From assembly GCF_002920575.1 (NCBI RefSeq), contig NZ_PQSQ01000003.1:1-64000 (forward strand): a DNA stretch of 64,000 bases. Reading direction: 5' to 3'. The position numbers and the translations under genes were made by a program. A model generated the notes under the pieces. It was not told the DNA's origin, did not search any database, and worked only from the letters and a program-made list of their open reading frames with translations. Origin of the DNA: Streptomyces sp. Ru73 (GTDB taxonomy: Bacteria > Actinomycetota > Actinomycetes > Streptomycetales > Streptomycetaceae). Below, in pieces: positions 53,433-61,217 of this stretch (positions are counted from its first letter, which is position 1; every line of letters begins with the position of its first letter).

Positions 53433-53786
53433 ATGCCTGCCTACGCCTGCGGAAGGGCGTCCACCGCCCTGTCCGCCAGTCCTGCCCGCGCCGGCAGCCG
53501 CCATGAGCGGCTCGCCGAGCTGCTTGCCGACATGGTGCCCGGCGCCCGGACCATCCGCGTCTCGCAATGTGAGCCGGACCGAAGCTGGCCCAGCCTCTAC
53601 GCCCGCGCCTACGACGAGCGGGGCCGACCCTTGTCCCTCAACCGTGCCCAGCGCCTGACCGCCGCCCGCTGGGTCATCCGCGCCAGCCCGGAGCTGGACT
53701 GGGACGAGCCGCACGACCTTGACCTGGCCTCCGGCGCTCTGCGGCCCACGGTCGAGGAGTACGCCTCTGTCGCTGGGGGGTGTTGA
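53433..53786 (+). CDS. Hypothetical protein preceding the replication initiator
   Basis: A 117-residue protein (MPAYACGRASTALSASPARA). The middle, RHERLAELLADMVPGARTIR then PLSLNRAQRLTAARWVIRAS and PELDWDEPHDLDLASG, is typical of small genes found first in Streptomyces conjugative-element replication operons. The function is unknown. It ends three bases before the ATG of the initiator gene. Confidence 0.6.
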   Translation: MPAYACGRASTALSASPARAGSRHERLAELLADMVPGARTIRVSQCEPDRSWPSLYARAYDERGRPLSLNRAQRLTAARWVIRASPELDWDEPHDLDLASGALRPTVEEYASVAGGC

Positions 53787-53788
53787 GC

Positions 53789-54745
53789 ATGGCTCGGATC
53801 CGCACGCTCAAGCCGGAGGCTTTCGCCTCGGAGTCGCTCGCCGAGGTGAGCGTCCACGCCGAGCGGACGTTCTTCGGCCTGCTGACCCAGTGCGACGATC
53901 ATGGCCGCTTCCGGGACCAGCCCGCGGTCATCGCCGGGCTGCTGTGGTCCCTGCGCCCGGAACACGGCCCGGTCGGCGTCGAGGACGACCTGAACCAGCT
54001 GGCGATGGCAGGGCTGATCTGCCGCTACGAGGTCAACGGCAAGAGGTACCTGCACATCATCACCTTCAAGCAGCACCAGAGGATCAACCGTCCCAGCGGC
54101 ATCCGGCATCCCGACTGCCCGGTCCATGACGCCGAGCGGCCCTCCACGGACGAGGTGGCGCCGGCATCGGGAGCCCTCCCTGAGTCCTCACCGAAGGATC
54201 ACGGAGACCTCACTGAGGGCTCAGTGAGGTCTCACGGAGGAGGGCGTGAGGACTCCGTGAACAACGAAACCGCAGGTCAACTCGCATTCACTGAGTCCTC
54301 AGTGAGTCCTCATGGAGGAGGCAGTGAGGGTTCAGTGAGCCCTCACTGTCCGGATCTAGGACCTAGGAACGTGGATCTAGGATCTTCCCCTTCGGGGGGC
54401 GCAAGCGCCCCCGCACCGGAGCCCGTCTCCACCCAGCAGCTCATCGGCGAGTACGCCGCCTCCTGCGCACACCGGCCACCGAACGGGGTACTCGGGCATC
54501 TCGGGCGCGAGGTGGCCAAGCTGCTGAAGGAGGGGATCGAACTTGAGCACATTCGCGCCGGGCTGGCCCGCCACCGGGCGAAGGGCCTGCACCCGAGCAC
54601 GCTTCCGAGCCTGGTCCACGAGGTGATGAACGCCTCCGTTCCCACGGGTGGCTTGGTGCGGCCGGAATCCGCGGATACCGTGCGCGGTCACCGGGCCTGG
54701 GCCAACCCCGCCGACCCTGCCGCCGCCTACGCCGAGGAGCTGTAA
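53789..54745 (+). CDS. Replication initiator protein, phage O / winged-helix type
   Basis: A 318-residue protein from ATG 53789 (MARIRTLKPEAFASESLAEV). The N-terminal 110 residues form a winged helix (ERTFFGLLTQCDDHGRFRDQ, ITFKQHQRINRPSGIRHPD) found in phage-type replication proteins with the MARIRT(I/L)KPE start. The middle (about 130-190) is Ser/Gly/His-rich because it is translated from repeated DNA (iteron candidates at 54181-54348). The C-terminal domain (QLIGEYAASCAHRPPNGVLG) may bind the helicase loader. The stop shares a base with the DnaC-like gene (TAATG). The O/P-like gene pair with an internal origin mirrors phage lambda. Confidence 0.82.
   Translation: MARIRTLKPEAFASESLAEVSVHAERTFFGLLTQCDDHGRFRDQPAVIAGLLWSLRPEHGPVGVEDDLNQLAMAGLICRYEVNGKRYLHIITFKQHQRINRPSGIRHPDCPVHDAERPSTDEVAPASGALPESSPKDHGDLTEGSVRSHGGGREDSVNNETAGQLAFTESSVSPHGGGSEGSVSPHCPDLGPRNVDLGSSPSGGASAPAPEPVSTQQLIGEYAASCAHRPPNGVLGHLGREVAKLLKEGIELEHIRAGLARHRAKGLHPSTLPSLVHEVMNASVPTGGLVRPESADTVRGHRAWANPADPAAAYAEEL
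54181..54348 (+). repeat. Iteron cluster, candidate replication origin inside the initiator gene
   Basis: The heptamer CAGTGAG or its complement CTCACTG occurs repeatedly, for example at 54210, 54223, 54300, 54322, 54333 and 54342. Copies are arranged as palindromes: CCTCACTGAG/CTCAGTGAGG at 54208-54229, TCACTGAG/CTCAGTGA at 54288-54305 and CAGTGAGGG/CCCTCACTG at 54322-54348. TGAGTCCTCA also recurs at 54181, 54292 and 54303. A less GC-rich stretch with two copies of GGATCTAGGA (54352, 54373) follows, like a duplex-unwinding region. Confidence 0.65.
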
Positions 54746-55449
54746 TGCGCGATCATGGCGCTCAGCCCGTCGGCGGCATCGCCCGGCGGCTCACCGGCAT
54801 CCTCAAGGCCCGGGGCATCGACCCGAATGCCCCGGTGTCCGATGCGGCCGAGCCCAGCCCCGCGCTGGAGGCGGCCCAGGCCCGGATCCCCGTCCGCTAC
54901 CAGGACGCCGTGGCCGACCATCCCGCCGTCGATGCCTGGGTCCGCGAGGTTGCCGCCGCCGGGCGTCGGGGCCCGGACGGTAACCCGGGGATCGCCCAGG
55001 GGCGGTCGCTGCTGATCGTCGGCACCACCGGCACCGGCAAGACCCACCAGGCGTACGGCGCCGTCCGGTCGCTGTTGGCCGCCGGGGTCCGGCTGCGGTG
55101 GAAGGCGACCACCGCCGCCGACCTGTACGCCGAGCTGCGGCCGCGGGCCGGCCACGACGGCGAACGCGAACTGCAGGACTTGGCGCGCTGCCCGCTGCTG
55201 ATCATCGACGATCTCGGTGCGGCGAAGGCGAGTGAGTGGACTGAGGAGATCACGATGCGGCTGATCGACCGCCGCTACACGCAGATGCTCCCGACCCTGG
55301 TGACCACCAACCTCGGTATGGCCGACCTGCGCGCGCACATCGGCGACCGTGTCGCCTCCCGGCTGACCGAGATGACCGACAAGGTCATCCTCGACGGTCC
55401 GGACCGCAGAAGGCTCATCGCGGCCGAGCGCCGCCTCGCCGCCGCCTGA
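54745..55449 (+). CDS. DnaC/IstB-like AAA ATPase (helicase loader)
   Basis: A 234-residue AAA+ ATPase. Walker A is VGTTGTGKTHQAYG (about 94), Walker B is LLIIDDLGAAKASEW (about 151), and sensor-like TLVTTNLGMADLRAHIGDRV follows with the SRL arginine region. It resembles DnaC and IstB loaders that deliver the replicative helicase to an origin. It is coupled to the initiator gene, which fits the lambda O-P arrangement. A role as IstB for a transposase is unlikely, as none is adjacent. Confidence 0.88.
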   Translation: MRDHGAQPVGGIARRLTGILKARGIDPNAPVSDAAEPSPALEAAQARIPVRYQDAVADHPAVDAWVREVAAAGRRGPDGNPGIAQGRSLLIVGTTGTGKTHQAYGAVRSLLAAGVRLRWKATTAADLYAELRPRAGHDGERELQDLARCPLLIIDDLGAAKASEWTEEITMRLIDRRYTQMLPTLVTTNLGMADLRAHIGDRVASRLTEMTDKVILDGPDRRRLIAAERRLAAA

Positions 55450-55532
55450 CCGGCACCCGCACCGCCTTTCACGCACCACCCCCGGGGCCCGCGCCTGCCC
55501 GAACGCGCCCCGAGGCCGATCGGAGACCACCG

Positions 55533-56081
55533 ATGCACCACCACCAGATCGCCGAGCCGCGCACCCTCGGCGACTACACCTGGCACGACCACGCCGCCTG
55601 CCTGTCCACCCCGGCCAACCCGGTCGACCCGGAGATCTTCTTCCCGGAGCCGGACGAGATGGACCGCATCCGTGCCGCCAAGGCCCTGTGCGGGCAGTGC
55701 CCGGTCCGCCAGACCTGCCTGGACGCCGCCTTGGAAGACGGTGACCGCGAGGGCATCCGGGGCGGGATGACCGAGGAGGAGCGCGAGCCGCTGCACCGCA
55801 GGCTCCACCGCCGCCTTGACTACGCCCGCGTCAACGCCACCCTGGCCGGGCGCGACATCCACCTCACTGACGCCGAGCGCCGCGCGGTCACCCGCGCCGC
55901 CTACCAGGCCGGCACCCCCGCAGAGCGCCTCGCCCGACTGCTGAAGATCACCGAGGAGCACGCGGAGAAGCGCTATCGGCAGGTCCGTCGCGAAATCCGC
56001 AATCGCTCAGTCGGCGGCACGAACGATCGGAACCGTGCTACTGCCCAGACCCACCGTGACGACCTCGGGACGGCCGCGTGA
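55533..56081 (+). CDS. WhiB-family iron-sulfur transcription factor
   Basis: A 182-residue protein (MHHHQIAEPRTLGDYTWHDH). Four cluster-binding cysteines are present: Cys23 (AACLSTPA) and C53, C56, C62 in ALCGQCPVRQTCLDAA. Next comes the GIRGG turn (REGIRGGMTEEEREPL). A long extra C-terminal region (100-182) carries ERLARLLKITEEHAEKRYRQ, possibly a second HTH. Phage and conjugative-element WhiB proteins often regulate transfer genes or block host WhiB. The stop overlaps the DUF2637 start (GTGA). Confidence 0.92.
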   Translation: MHHHQIAEPRTLGDYTWHDHAACLSTPANPVDPEIFFPEPDEMDRIRAAKALCGQCPVRQTCLDAALEDGDREGIRGGMTEEEREPLHRRLHRRLDYARVNATLAGRDIHLTDAERRAVTRAAYQAGTPAERLARLLKITEEHAEKRYRQVRREIRNRSVGGTNDRNRATAQTHRDDLGTAA

Positions 56082-57097
56082 AAAACTCTGACGCAATGCC
56101 GGTGCGGATCACTGGCTGGGACCGTGCGGCCATCGTCACCCTCGGCGCCGCGGGGTGCGCGCTTTCGTACGACGCGCTGCAGCAGATGGCCGTCGCCATC
56201 CACATCCGCGGACTGCTGACCTACCTCTTCCCCTTCGTCATCGACGGGTTCATCGGCTACGGAGTACGCGCGGTCTTGGTCATGCGCAGCGCCTCCCTCG
56301 GTGCACGCTGCTACGTCTGGGCGCTCTTCGGCACCGCCACGGCGGCCAGTATCTGGGCCAACGCCCTTCACGCTGTCCGCCTCAACGACGAGCCCAGCGG
56401 AGCCGGTCTCCGGCTCGGGGACGTCACGGTCGGTGTGCTGTCCACGCTCGCGCCGCTGGCCCTGGCCGGAGCCGTGCACCTCTACATCCTCATCGCCCGC
56501 CGCGCCGCCCAGCCCGGACACCCGGACACCGAGCTCCCCTCGGGCGCCCCGACTGTCCGCACCGAGCGTCTCCCCACCGCCCCGGGCTGCCGCCTTGACC
56601 GGAGTGCCCAGAACGGCCAGGACACTGTCCGGTCGGTCACCGGTCACCGGACCCCCGCGGTGTCCGCCGGAGCCTCCGTCCGCCTGCCGGTCACTGTCCC
56701 GGACACGGGGAGCGGCGAGCCGGTCATCGCCTCCCAAGCCGGACCGGTCGTCACGTCCGAGGATGCAGCGGAGCAGGAGGGCCGGGGCGCGGAGCTCGGC
56801 GAAGAACCGGCCGCCAGATCTGGCCACCCCGCCCCGTTCAAGACCCCCGCCTCCGGTACGTCGGCGGACAACGACGATGCGGGCGCGGACGCACCAGCCG
56901 CTGCTGTTGACCACGCGAGGGACGACTTGCTGCCGATCGCCCGCCGCGCGGTGTCCGAGGGCGGGAAGCTGACCCGCAAGGTGGTCGCCGAGGCCATCCG
57001 AGGACAGGGCCTCCCGCTGTCCAATGACCGGCTGACCGAACTGATGCAACAGCTCCGCGAAGAGGCGGACAACCGGACACTCCGCTCCACCGCCTGA
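56078..57097 (+). CDS. DUF2637 protein, SpdB-like plasmid spread membrane protein
   Basis: A 339-residue protein from GTG 56078. Four membrane helices occupy the first 145 residues (AAIVTLGAAGCALSYDALQQ, LLTYLFPFVIDGFIGYGVRA, YVWALFGTATAASIWANALH, LAPLALAGAVHLYILIARRA), the pattern of DUF2637. A long disordered Pro/Thr/Ser-rich linker leads to a C-terminal HTH-like domain (KLTRKVVAEAIRGQGLPLSN). Related Spd proteins support intramycelial plasmid spread in Streptomyces. It is coupled to whiB. Confidence 0.82.
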   Translation: MKNSDAMPVRITGWDRAAIVTLGAAGCALSYDALQQMAVAIHIRGLLTYLFPFVIDGFIGYGVRAVLVMRSASLGARCYVWALFGTATAASIWANALHAVRLNDEPSGAGLRLGDVTVGVLSTLAPLALAGAVHLYILIARRAAQPGHPDTELPSGAPTVRTERLPTAPGCRLDRSAQNGQDTVRSVTGHRTPAVSAGASVRLPVTVPDTGSGEPVIASQAGPVVTSEDAAEQEGRGAELGEEPAARSGHPAPFKTPASGTSADNDDAGADAPAAAVDHARDDLLPIARRAVSEGGKLTRKVVAEAIRGQGLPLSNDRLTELMQQLREEADNRTLRSTA

Positions 57098-57236
57098 CCG
57101 CACGCGCCCCTCGCGGTCACCCCGCGCGGCCACTCCGGACACCGGTTACCCGGCTCCCGGTCATCGGCAGCGGGGTGTCCGCCCACCCCGGTCACTCCAT
57201 TTCTTCGAGTCCGTGCTCTCCGCAGAGGAGGCCCTC

Positions 57237-57458
57237 GTGCGCACGACGCCACCCACCACCGACGAGATCGACGCATGGATCACCGTGCTGCACGCGCACG
57301 GTCACCTGCACGCCGCCGTGCTCGGCCCAGAAGGGACCTGGACCGTTCGCCGGACACCAACGAGTACGCCCCACACGCTGCACCACCCCGTCCTCGCCCT
57401 CGACTACATCGCCCAGACTCTCCGGGACATCCGGCAAGTCCTCGGCAGAACCGGCTAG
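57237..57458 (+). CDS. Small hypothetical protein of the transfer region
   Basis: A 73-residue protein from GTG 57237 after AGAGGAGG. It reads MRTTPPTTDEIDAWITVLHA and contains HPVLALDYIAQTLRDIRQVL. No family was recognised. It sits between the SpdB-like and winged-helix genes. Confidence 0.55.
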   Translation: MRTTPPTTDEIDAWITVLHAHGHLHAAVLGPEGTWTVRRTPTSTPHTLHHPVLALDYIAQTLRDIRQVLGRTG

Positions 57459-57498
57459 CCCCACCACCGCTTCCCCAAGCCAACGGAGATCCCCCCCC

Positions 57499-58155
57499 AT
57501 GTCCATCACTGTCCGGCCCACCTCCCCCTGCATCAGCGCCGTCGATGCGCAGACGGTCGATGAGGGGCTGCGCGTCATCGCGCGAAAGGGCGCGACGTCC
57601 ATCGCCCAGGTCCTTTTGCAGCAGCAGGCTCCCACGCGGGTCTGCAATGTCGCTGCACAGCTGCCGTCGGTCGGTAACAACGCCTACGACCTGCTGGAAG
57701 AGTTGCGCTCCGCGGGCGTGGTCGCCCGCAGCGGCGACCACACTGCCGTCTCATTCGCTCTCACCGACCGAGGGCGGGCCCTGCCTCCGGTACACCGAGC
57801 CCTGAGCGAGTGGTCCCAGCGGCACTTTCCGCTCGGTCCCATGACGCCGGCTGAGCGCATCGAGGACGCGGCGCGCCGCCTGCACCCGCGCCGGTCGACC
57901 GCCGTGATTCAGGTCCTCGACGCCTACGGATCCAGGCCCATGGTCGATTTGGCGGCACTGGTCGGCATGCGGGCGGGGTACCTGCATAGGCGCCTGGCGA
58001 CGCTGCACAAGGACGGCTTGGTGACACGAGAAGCCCACCGCGGCGCCCACTACCGCCTGACCGCGGCCGGACGAGCGCTGGCACCGGTTTACGCGGCCGT
58101 CGAACGCTGGTACGCACACGACGCCCACGGCGACGGGCGGGAGCCGGGCCGATGA
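57499..58155 (+). CDS. Tandem winged-helix (HxlR/MarR-like) regulator
   Basis: A 218-residue protein (MSITVRPTSPCISAVDAQTV). It contains two similar winged-helix units: residues about 25-90 (TSIAQVLLQQQAPTRVCNVA, VSFALTDRGRALPPVHRALS) and about 125-210 (RSTAVIQVLDAYGSRPMVDL, AHYRLTAAGRALAPVYAAVE). The repeated LTxxGRALxPVxxAxxxW ending shows internal duplication. It probably regulates transfer genes as a single-chain pseudo-dimer. It overlaps the mobC start by four bases (ATGA). Confidence 0.78.
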   Translation: MSITVRPTSPCISAVDAQTVDEGLRVIARKGATSIAQVLLQQQAPTRVCNVAAQLPSVGNNAYDLLEELRSAGVVARSGDHTAVSFALTDRGRALPPVHRALSEWSQRHFPLGPMTPAERIEDAARRLHPRRSTAVIQVLDAYGSRPMVDLAALVGMRAGYLHRRLATLHKDGLVTREAHRGAHYRLTAAGRALAPVYAAVERWYAHDAHGDGREPGR

Positions 58156-58778
58156 TGTATTCCGTTTCGACCGGCAGCACGTCTCACCAGCAGCACGAGA
58201 CCCTCCCGGCACGAGGCCGAGCAAGCTATACCTTCCGTAGTACTGACGCGACCACAGGCCACGTCAGTACTACGGAAGGGCATGCCCCCGCCCCGGAAGG
58301 GGCGGGGGCGGCCCGGCACCAGGGGGCGCCGGACCGGGCTGCGACCGAGGGCGGATCGCAGCCGGGGGAGGGGGATGAGCCGAGCGCAGCAGCCGCGACG
58401 CGCACGCGACCGCGCCTGCGCCAAGCCGTCCGACGCGACCAACTGCGCGCTACCCGCTTCACAAGCGACGAACTGCACCTCGTCGAACGCGCCGCCGACA
58501 CCACCGGGCTGACGCTCTCCGGCTTCCTCGCCGACGCCGCTGTGGCTGTCGCCCGCTCTGAGGAGGGCCCGGCCAGCTGGCTGATGGACCAGCGCGCCCT
58601 TGTCGAGGAGCTGATGCGCGCCTCCGCCCACCTGGCTCGCGTCGGCAACAACCTCAACCAGGTCGCCCGCGTGCTCAACAGCGGCGGCGAGGCGCCGTAC
58701 GCCCAGGACGCCCTCGCTCGTGTGCGGCGGGCAGCAGCCCGCGTTGAGGCCGCCGCCACCGAGATCGCGAAACGCTGA
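58152..58778 (+). CDS. mobC: MobC-type relaxosome accessory protein
   Basis: A 208-residue protein from ATG 58152. The first 85 residues are low complexity and encoded over a large inverted repeat, so translation may really begin later. The MobC core starts near RPRLRQAVRRDQLRATRFTS, a ribbon-helix-helix type segment, followed by ASAHLARVGNNLNQVARVLN, the GNNLNQ signature of bacterial mobilisation proteins. MobC opens oriT for the relaxase encoded next. Confidence 0.88.
   Translation: MMYSVSTGSTSHQQHETLPARGRASYTFRSTDATTGHVSTTEGHAPAPEGAGAARHQGAPDRAATEGGSQPGEGDEPSAAAATRTRPRLRQAVRRDQLRATRFTSDELHLVERAADTTGLTLSGFLADAAVAVARSEEGPASWLMDQRALVEELMRASAHLARVGNNLNQVARVLNSGGEAPYAQDALARVRRAAARVEAAATEIAKR
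58231..58279. other. oriT: Candidate oriT inverted repeat
   Basis: Eighteen-base arms (58231-58248, starting CCTTCCGTAGTACTGACG, and 58262-58279) pair perfectly around a 13-base loop, next to mobC and relaxase genes. Its composition is far less GC-rich than its surroundings, consistent with an easily melted nic region. Confidence 0.55.
58284..58309. repeat. GC-rich hairpin beside the oriT candidate
   Basis: GCCCCCGCCCC and GGGGCGGGGGC form a perfect 11-base stem with a GGAA loop, five bases after the oriT-like repeat. It may be part of oriT or a transcriptional terminator within mobC. Confidence 0.5.
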
Positions 58779-58782
58779 CACT

Positions 58783-60522
58783 GTGGTGCCCGACATCTCC
58801 CTCGGCGGTCGTACCTACGGCCTGCTCGCTTACCTCTACGGTCCCGGCCGCCGCGACGAACACCTCGACCCGCATCTGGTCGCCTCCTGGCAACCGGAGC
58901 TGGCCCCCGACCCGGGCCGCGACCCGGAGGCCACGCTCAAGCAGCTGCAGGAACGGCTCGACCTGCCGGTACAGGCGGTACCGGAGCACCGTCGCCCGAA
59001 GCGGCACGTGTGGCACTGCCCGGTCCGCACCGCCCCCGGCGACCGGCGCCTGTCCGATGCTGAGTGGGCGGAGGTGGCCCGCCGGGTCGTGCACGCCACC
59101 GGCATCGCCGAAGAAGGCGACGAGCAAGCCTGCCGCTGGATCGCCGTACGCCATGCGGAGGACCACATCCATATCGTTGCCACCCTCAAGCGCCAGGACG
59201 GCCGCTCCCCACGCCGACACGATGACTTCAACCGCGCTCAGGCCGAATGCCGAGCCATCGAAGCCGACTTCGGCCTCCGTCAGCTCAACCCCGGTGATGG
59301 CACCGCTGCCAAGCGGCCCACCAGCGCCGAGCGCGCCAAAGCCGAACGCACCGGCCGCACCGCCACCTCCCGGGAACTGCTGCGCGACCACGTCCGCCAG
59401 GCCGTGGCCGGCGCCGCGGACGAAACCGAGTTTTTCCGCCGCCTGACCGAGGCCGGAGTACGCATCGACCAACGCCTCGCGCCCTCCGGTGACGTTCTCG
59501 GGTACAAGGTCGCCCTCCCGGGCGACCGCAATCGCCACGGCGAACCGATCTGGTTCCCCGGCTCCAGGCTTGCCCCCGACCTGTCCCTGCCTAAGATCCG
59601 CCGCCGTTTCGTCCGGGACGGTGAACCTGACGAGCAGGCAGCCGAACTCCGCCCGCGGCCAAGCGGTGCGGCACCGGCACGCGCACGTCGCGCTGCTGCC
59701 GACCTCGTCGATACAGTGCCCTCCGTTCTCGACGAGGCGAACGAAGCCGAGGCGGGTACACACCTGTCGGGCATGGGCGAAGTGCTCGACGCCCTCGCCC
59801 AGACCTCCCCCGCCTCGCCCCGGCAGCAGACCATCGAGGCGGCTCGCGCCTTCGAACGGGCCACCCGCTGGCACAGCCGCGCCGAGCGCGTGGACCATCG
59901 CGCCGTGCGCTCGGCTGCCCGCGGCATCGTCCGCGCCGGCACGGCTCTGGGCCGCGGTGAAGACGGCGGGGCCACCGCCATGCTCCTGTCCACCCTGGTC
60001 TTGGCCACCATGGCCGTCGCCCGCTGGCACGCCGCCCGGCAGCACGCCCAGCAAGCGGCCGCCGCCCACCAGGCCGCCCAGCACCTGCGCGCTGCTTACC
60101 AGACGGCCGCGACCACGCCGATGCGTGCGATGCGCGAGCACGGCCGCCGCCTCTCCACCCCGGACCGGCACCGCCACAGCGATACTGTCGAAACGGTCCT
60201 CCCCGGCCAGACCGATGATCTGCGTCGTGAACGCGGCTTTGATGCCCTCCTGGCCACCCTCGACCATGCCCAGCGCGCCGGACACAACCCGGAGGCGCTC
60301 CTGCATCGCGCGGTCGCCCACCGCGAACTGGACACGGCCGAGAGCGTCACCGACGTGCTGGTCTGGCGAATGCGCCGCCTCGGCAACCTGCCCGCGCACG
60401 AGCCTCGTCCCCGTACCACCGCCAAGATCACGAAGCAGCAGCCTCGAACTGCATCGGTGCACACCGCCACCGCCGCACCACCGCGGGCTCCTGCCCATCC
60501 CGAGCGTCAGCCTCGGCGCTGA
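58783..60522 (+). CDS. Relaxase / mobilization nuclease
   Basis: A 579-residue protein from GTG 58783 (GTG 58786 possible). The N-terminal relaxase domain has the three-His motif in WIAVRHAEDHIHIVATLKRQ (His124, His128, His130) and candidate nucleophile tyrosines near residues 12-19 (TYGLLAYLYG). DDFNRAQAECRAIEADFGLR is typical of actinobacterial MobA-like relaxases. The long helical C-terminal part (DHRAVRSAARGIVRAGTALG, WHAARQHAQQAAAAHQAAQH) lacks a helicase domain. It nicks oriT and leads the transferred strand. Confidence 0.88.
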   Translation: MVPDISLGGRTYGLLAYLYGPGRRDEHLDPHLVASWQPELAPDPGRDPEATLKQLQERLDLPVQAVPEHRRPKRHVWHCPVRTAPGDRRLSDAEWAEVARRVVHATGIAEEGDEQACRWIAVRHAEDHIHIVATLKRQDGRSPRRHDDFNRAQAECRAIEADFGLRQLNPGDGTAAKRPTSAERAKAERTGRTATSRELLRDHVRQAVAGAADETEFFRRLTEAGVRIDQRLAPSGDVLGYKVALPGDRNRHGEPIWFPGSRLAPDLSLPKIRRRFVRDGEPDEQAAELRPRPSGAAPARARRAAADLVDTVPSVLDEANEAEAGTHLSGMGEVLDALAQTSPASPRQQTIEAARAFERATRWHSRAERVDHRAVRSAARGIVRAGTALGRGEDGGATAMLLSTLVLATMAVARWHAARQHAQQAAAAHQAAQHLRAAYQTAATTPMRAMREHGRRLSTPDRHRHSDTVETVLPGQTDDLRRERGFDALLATLDHAQRAGHNPEALLHRAVAHRELDTAESVTDVLVWRMRRLGNLPAHEPRPRTTAKITKQQPRTASVHTATAAPPRAPAHPERQPRR

Positions 60523-60593
60523 ACCGGCAGACCAAATCCCTGGACGCCACCGGCACCACCTGTTACGGCTGATTGAAGGAGCACAAGGAGACC

Positions 60594-61007
60594 ATGCGCG
60601 TGTTCACCAACGACCAGCAGCTCAGAACCACTGCGCCCAAGAACTCAACCGGCGATGATCCGCTGCTGCGACTGCAGCACGAGAGCGAACCGGACCATCC
60701 CCGCATCCGCTTCACCACGCACACCGACCCCATCACCATCACCGGCATCACCGTGATGTGCCCGGCCTGCGCCGTCCGCCGCGACTGGATGGTCATCTGC
60801 GACGTCCCCGGCCGCGTCTTCCTCCGCTGCCGCTGCGCCCACCAATGGCACGAACCCGAACTCACCCGCGCGGACTTCGACGCCATGATCGACGCACCTG
60901 ACCGGAAGTACCCCAGCCTCGAAGCCGCCGCCCGGCACACCGGACACGACGGCACACTGGCCGGTACCTACCTCCCCGGTGACCTCGATGCAGGAATGCG
61001 TTACTAA
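60594..61007 (+). CDS. Hypothetical zinc-ribbon-like protein
   Basis: A 137-residue protein from ATG 60594 after AAGGAG (MRVFTNDQQLRTTAPKNSTG). Cysteine pairs in MCPACAVRRDWMVICDV and FLRCRCAHQWHEPEL suggest a zinc ribbon. The rest is hydrophilic. No family was recognised; it is a common companion of relaxase genes in this type of element by its position only. Confidence 0.6.
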   Translation: MRVFTNDQQLRTTAPKNSTGDDPLLRLQHESEPDHPRIRFTTHTDPITITGITVMCPACAVRRDWMVICDVPGRVFLRCRCAHQWHEPELTRADFDAMIDAPDRKYPSLEAAARHTGHDGTLAGTYLPGDLDAGMRY

Positions 61008-61217
61008 GGCGCGACAGGACGTATCGACCGGGCCCTGGCGCCGCGGTACGGTCGGGGCGTACGCCCACGACGTGTCCGGCTTCGTTATCGACCAGGACGG
61101 GACCGTAGGTGCGGCCTTCGCTGGCTAAGAGCCGGCGCGGCATGGCTGCGAGGGCGTTCGGTGATTGACGCGCCGCTGGTCGGCGTCAGTCTCACACCTC
61201 CGCGCGAGCGTTGTCGT

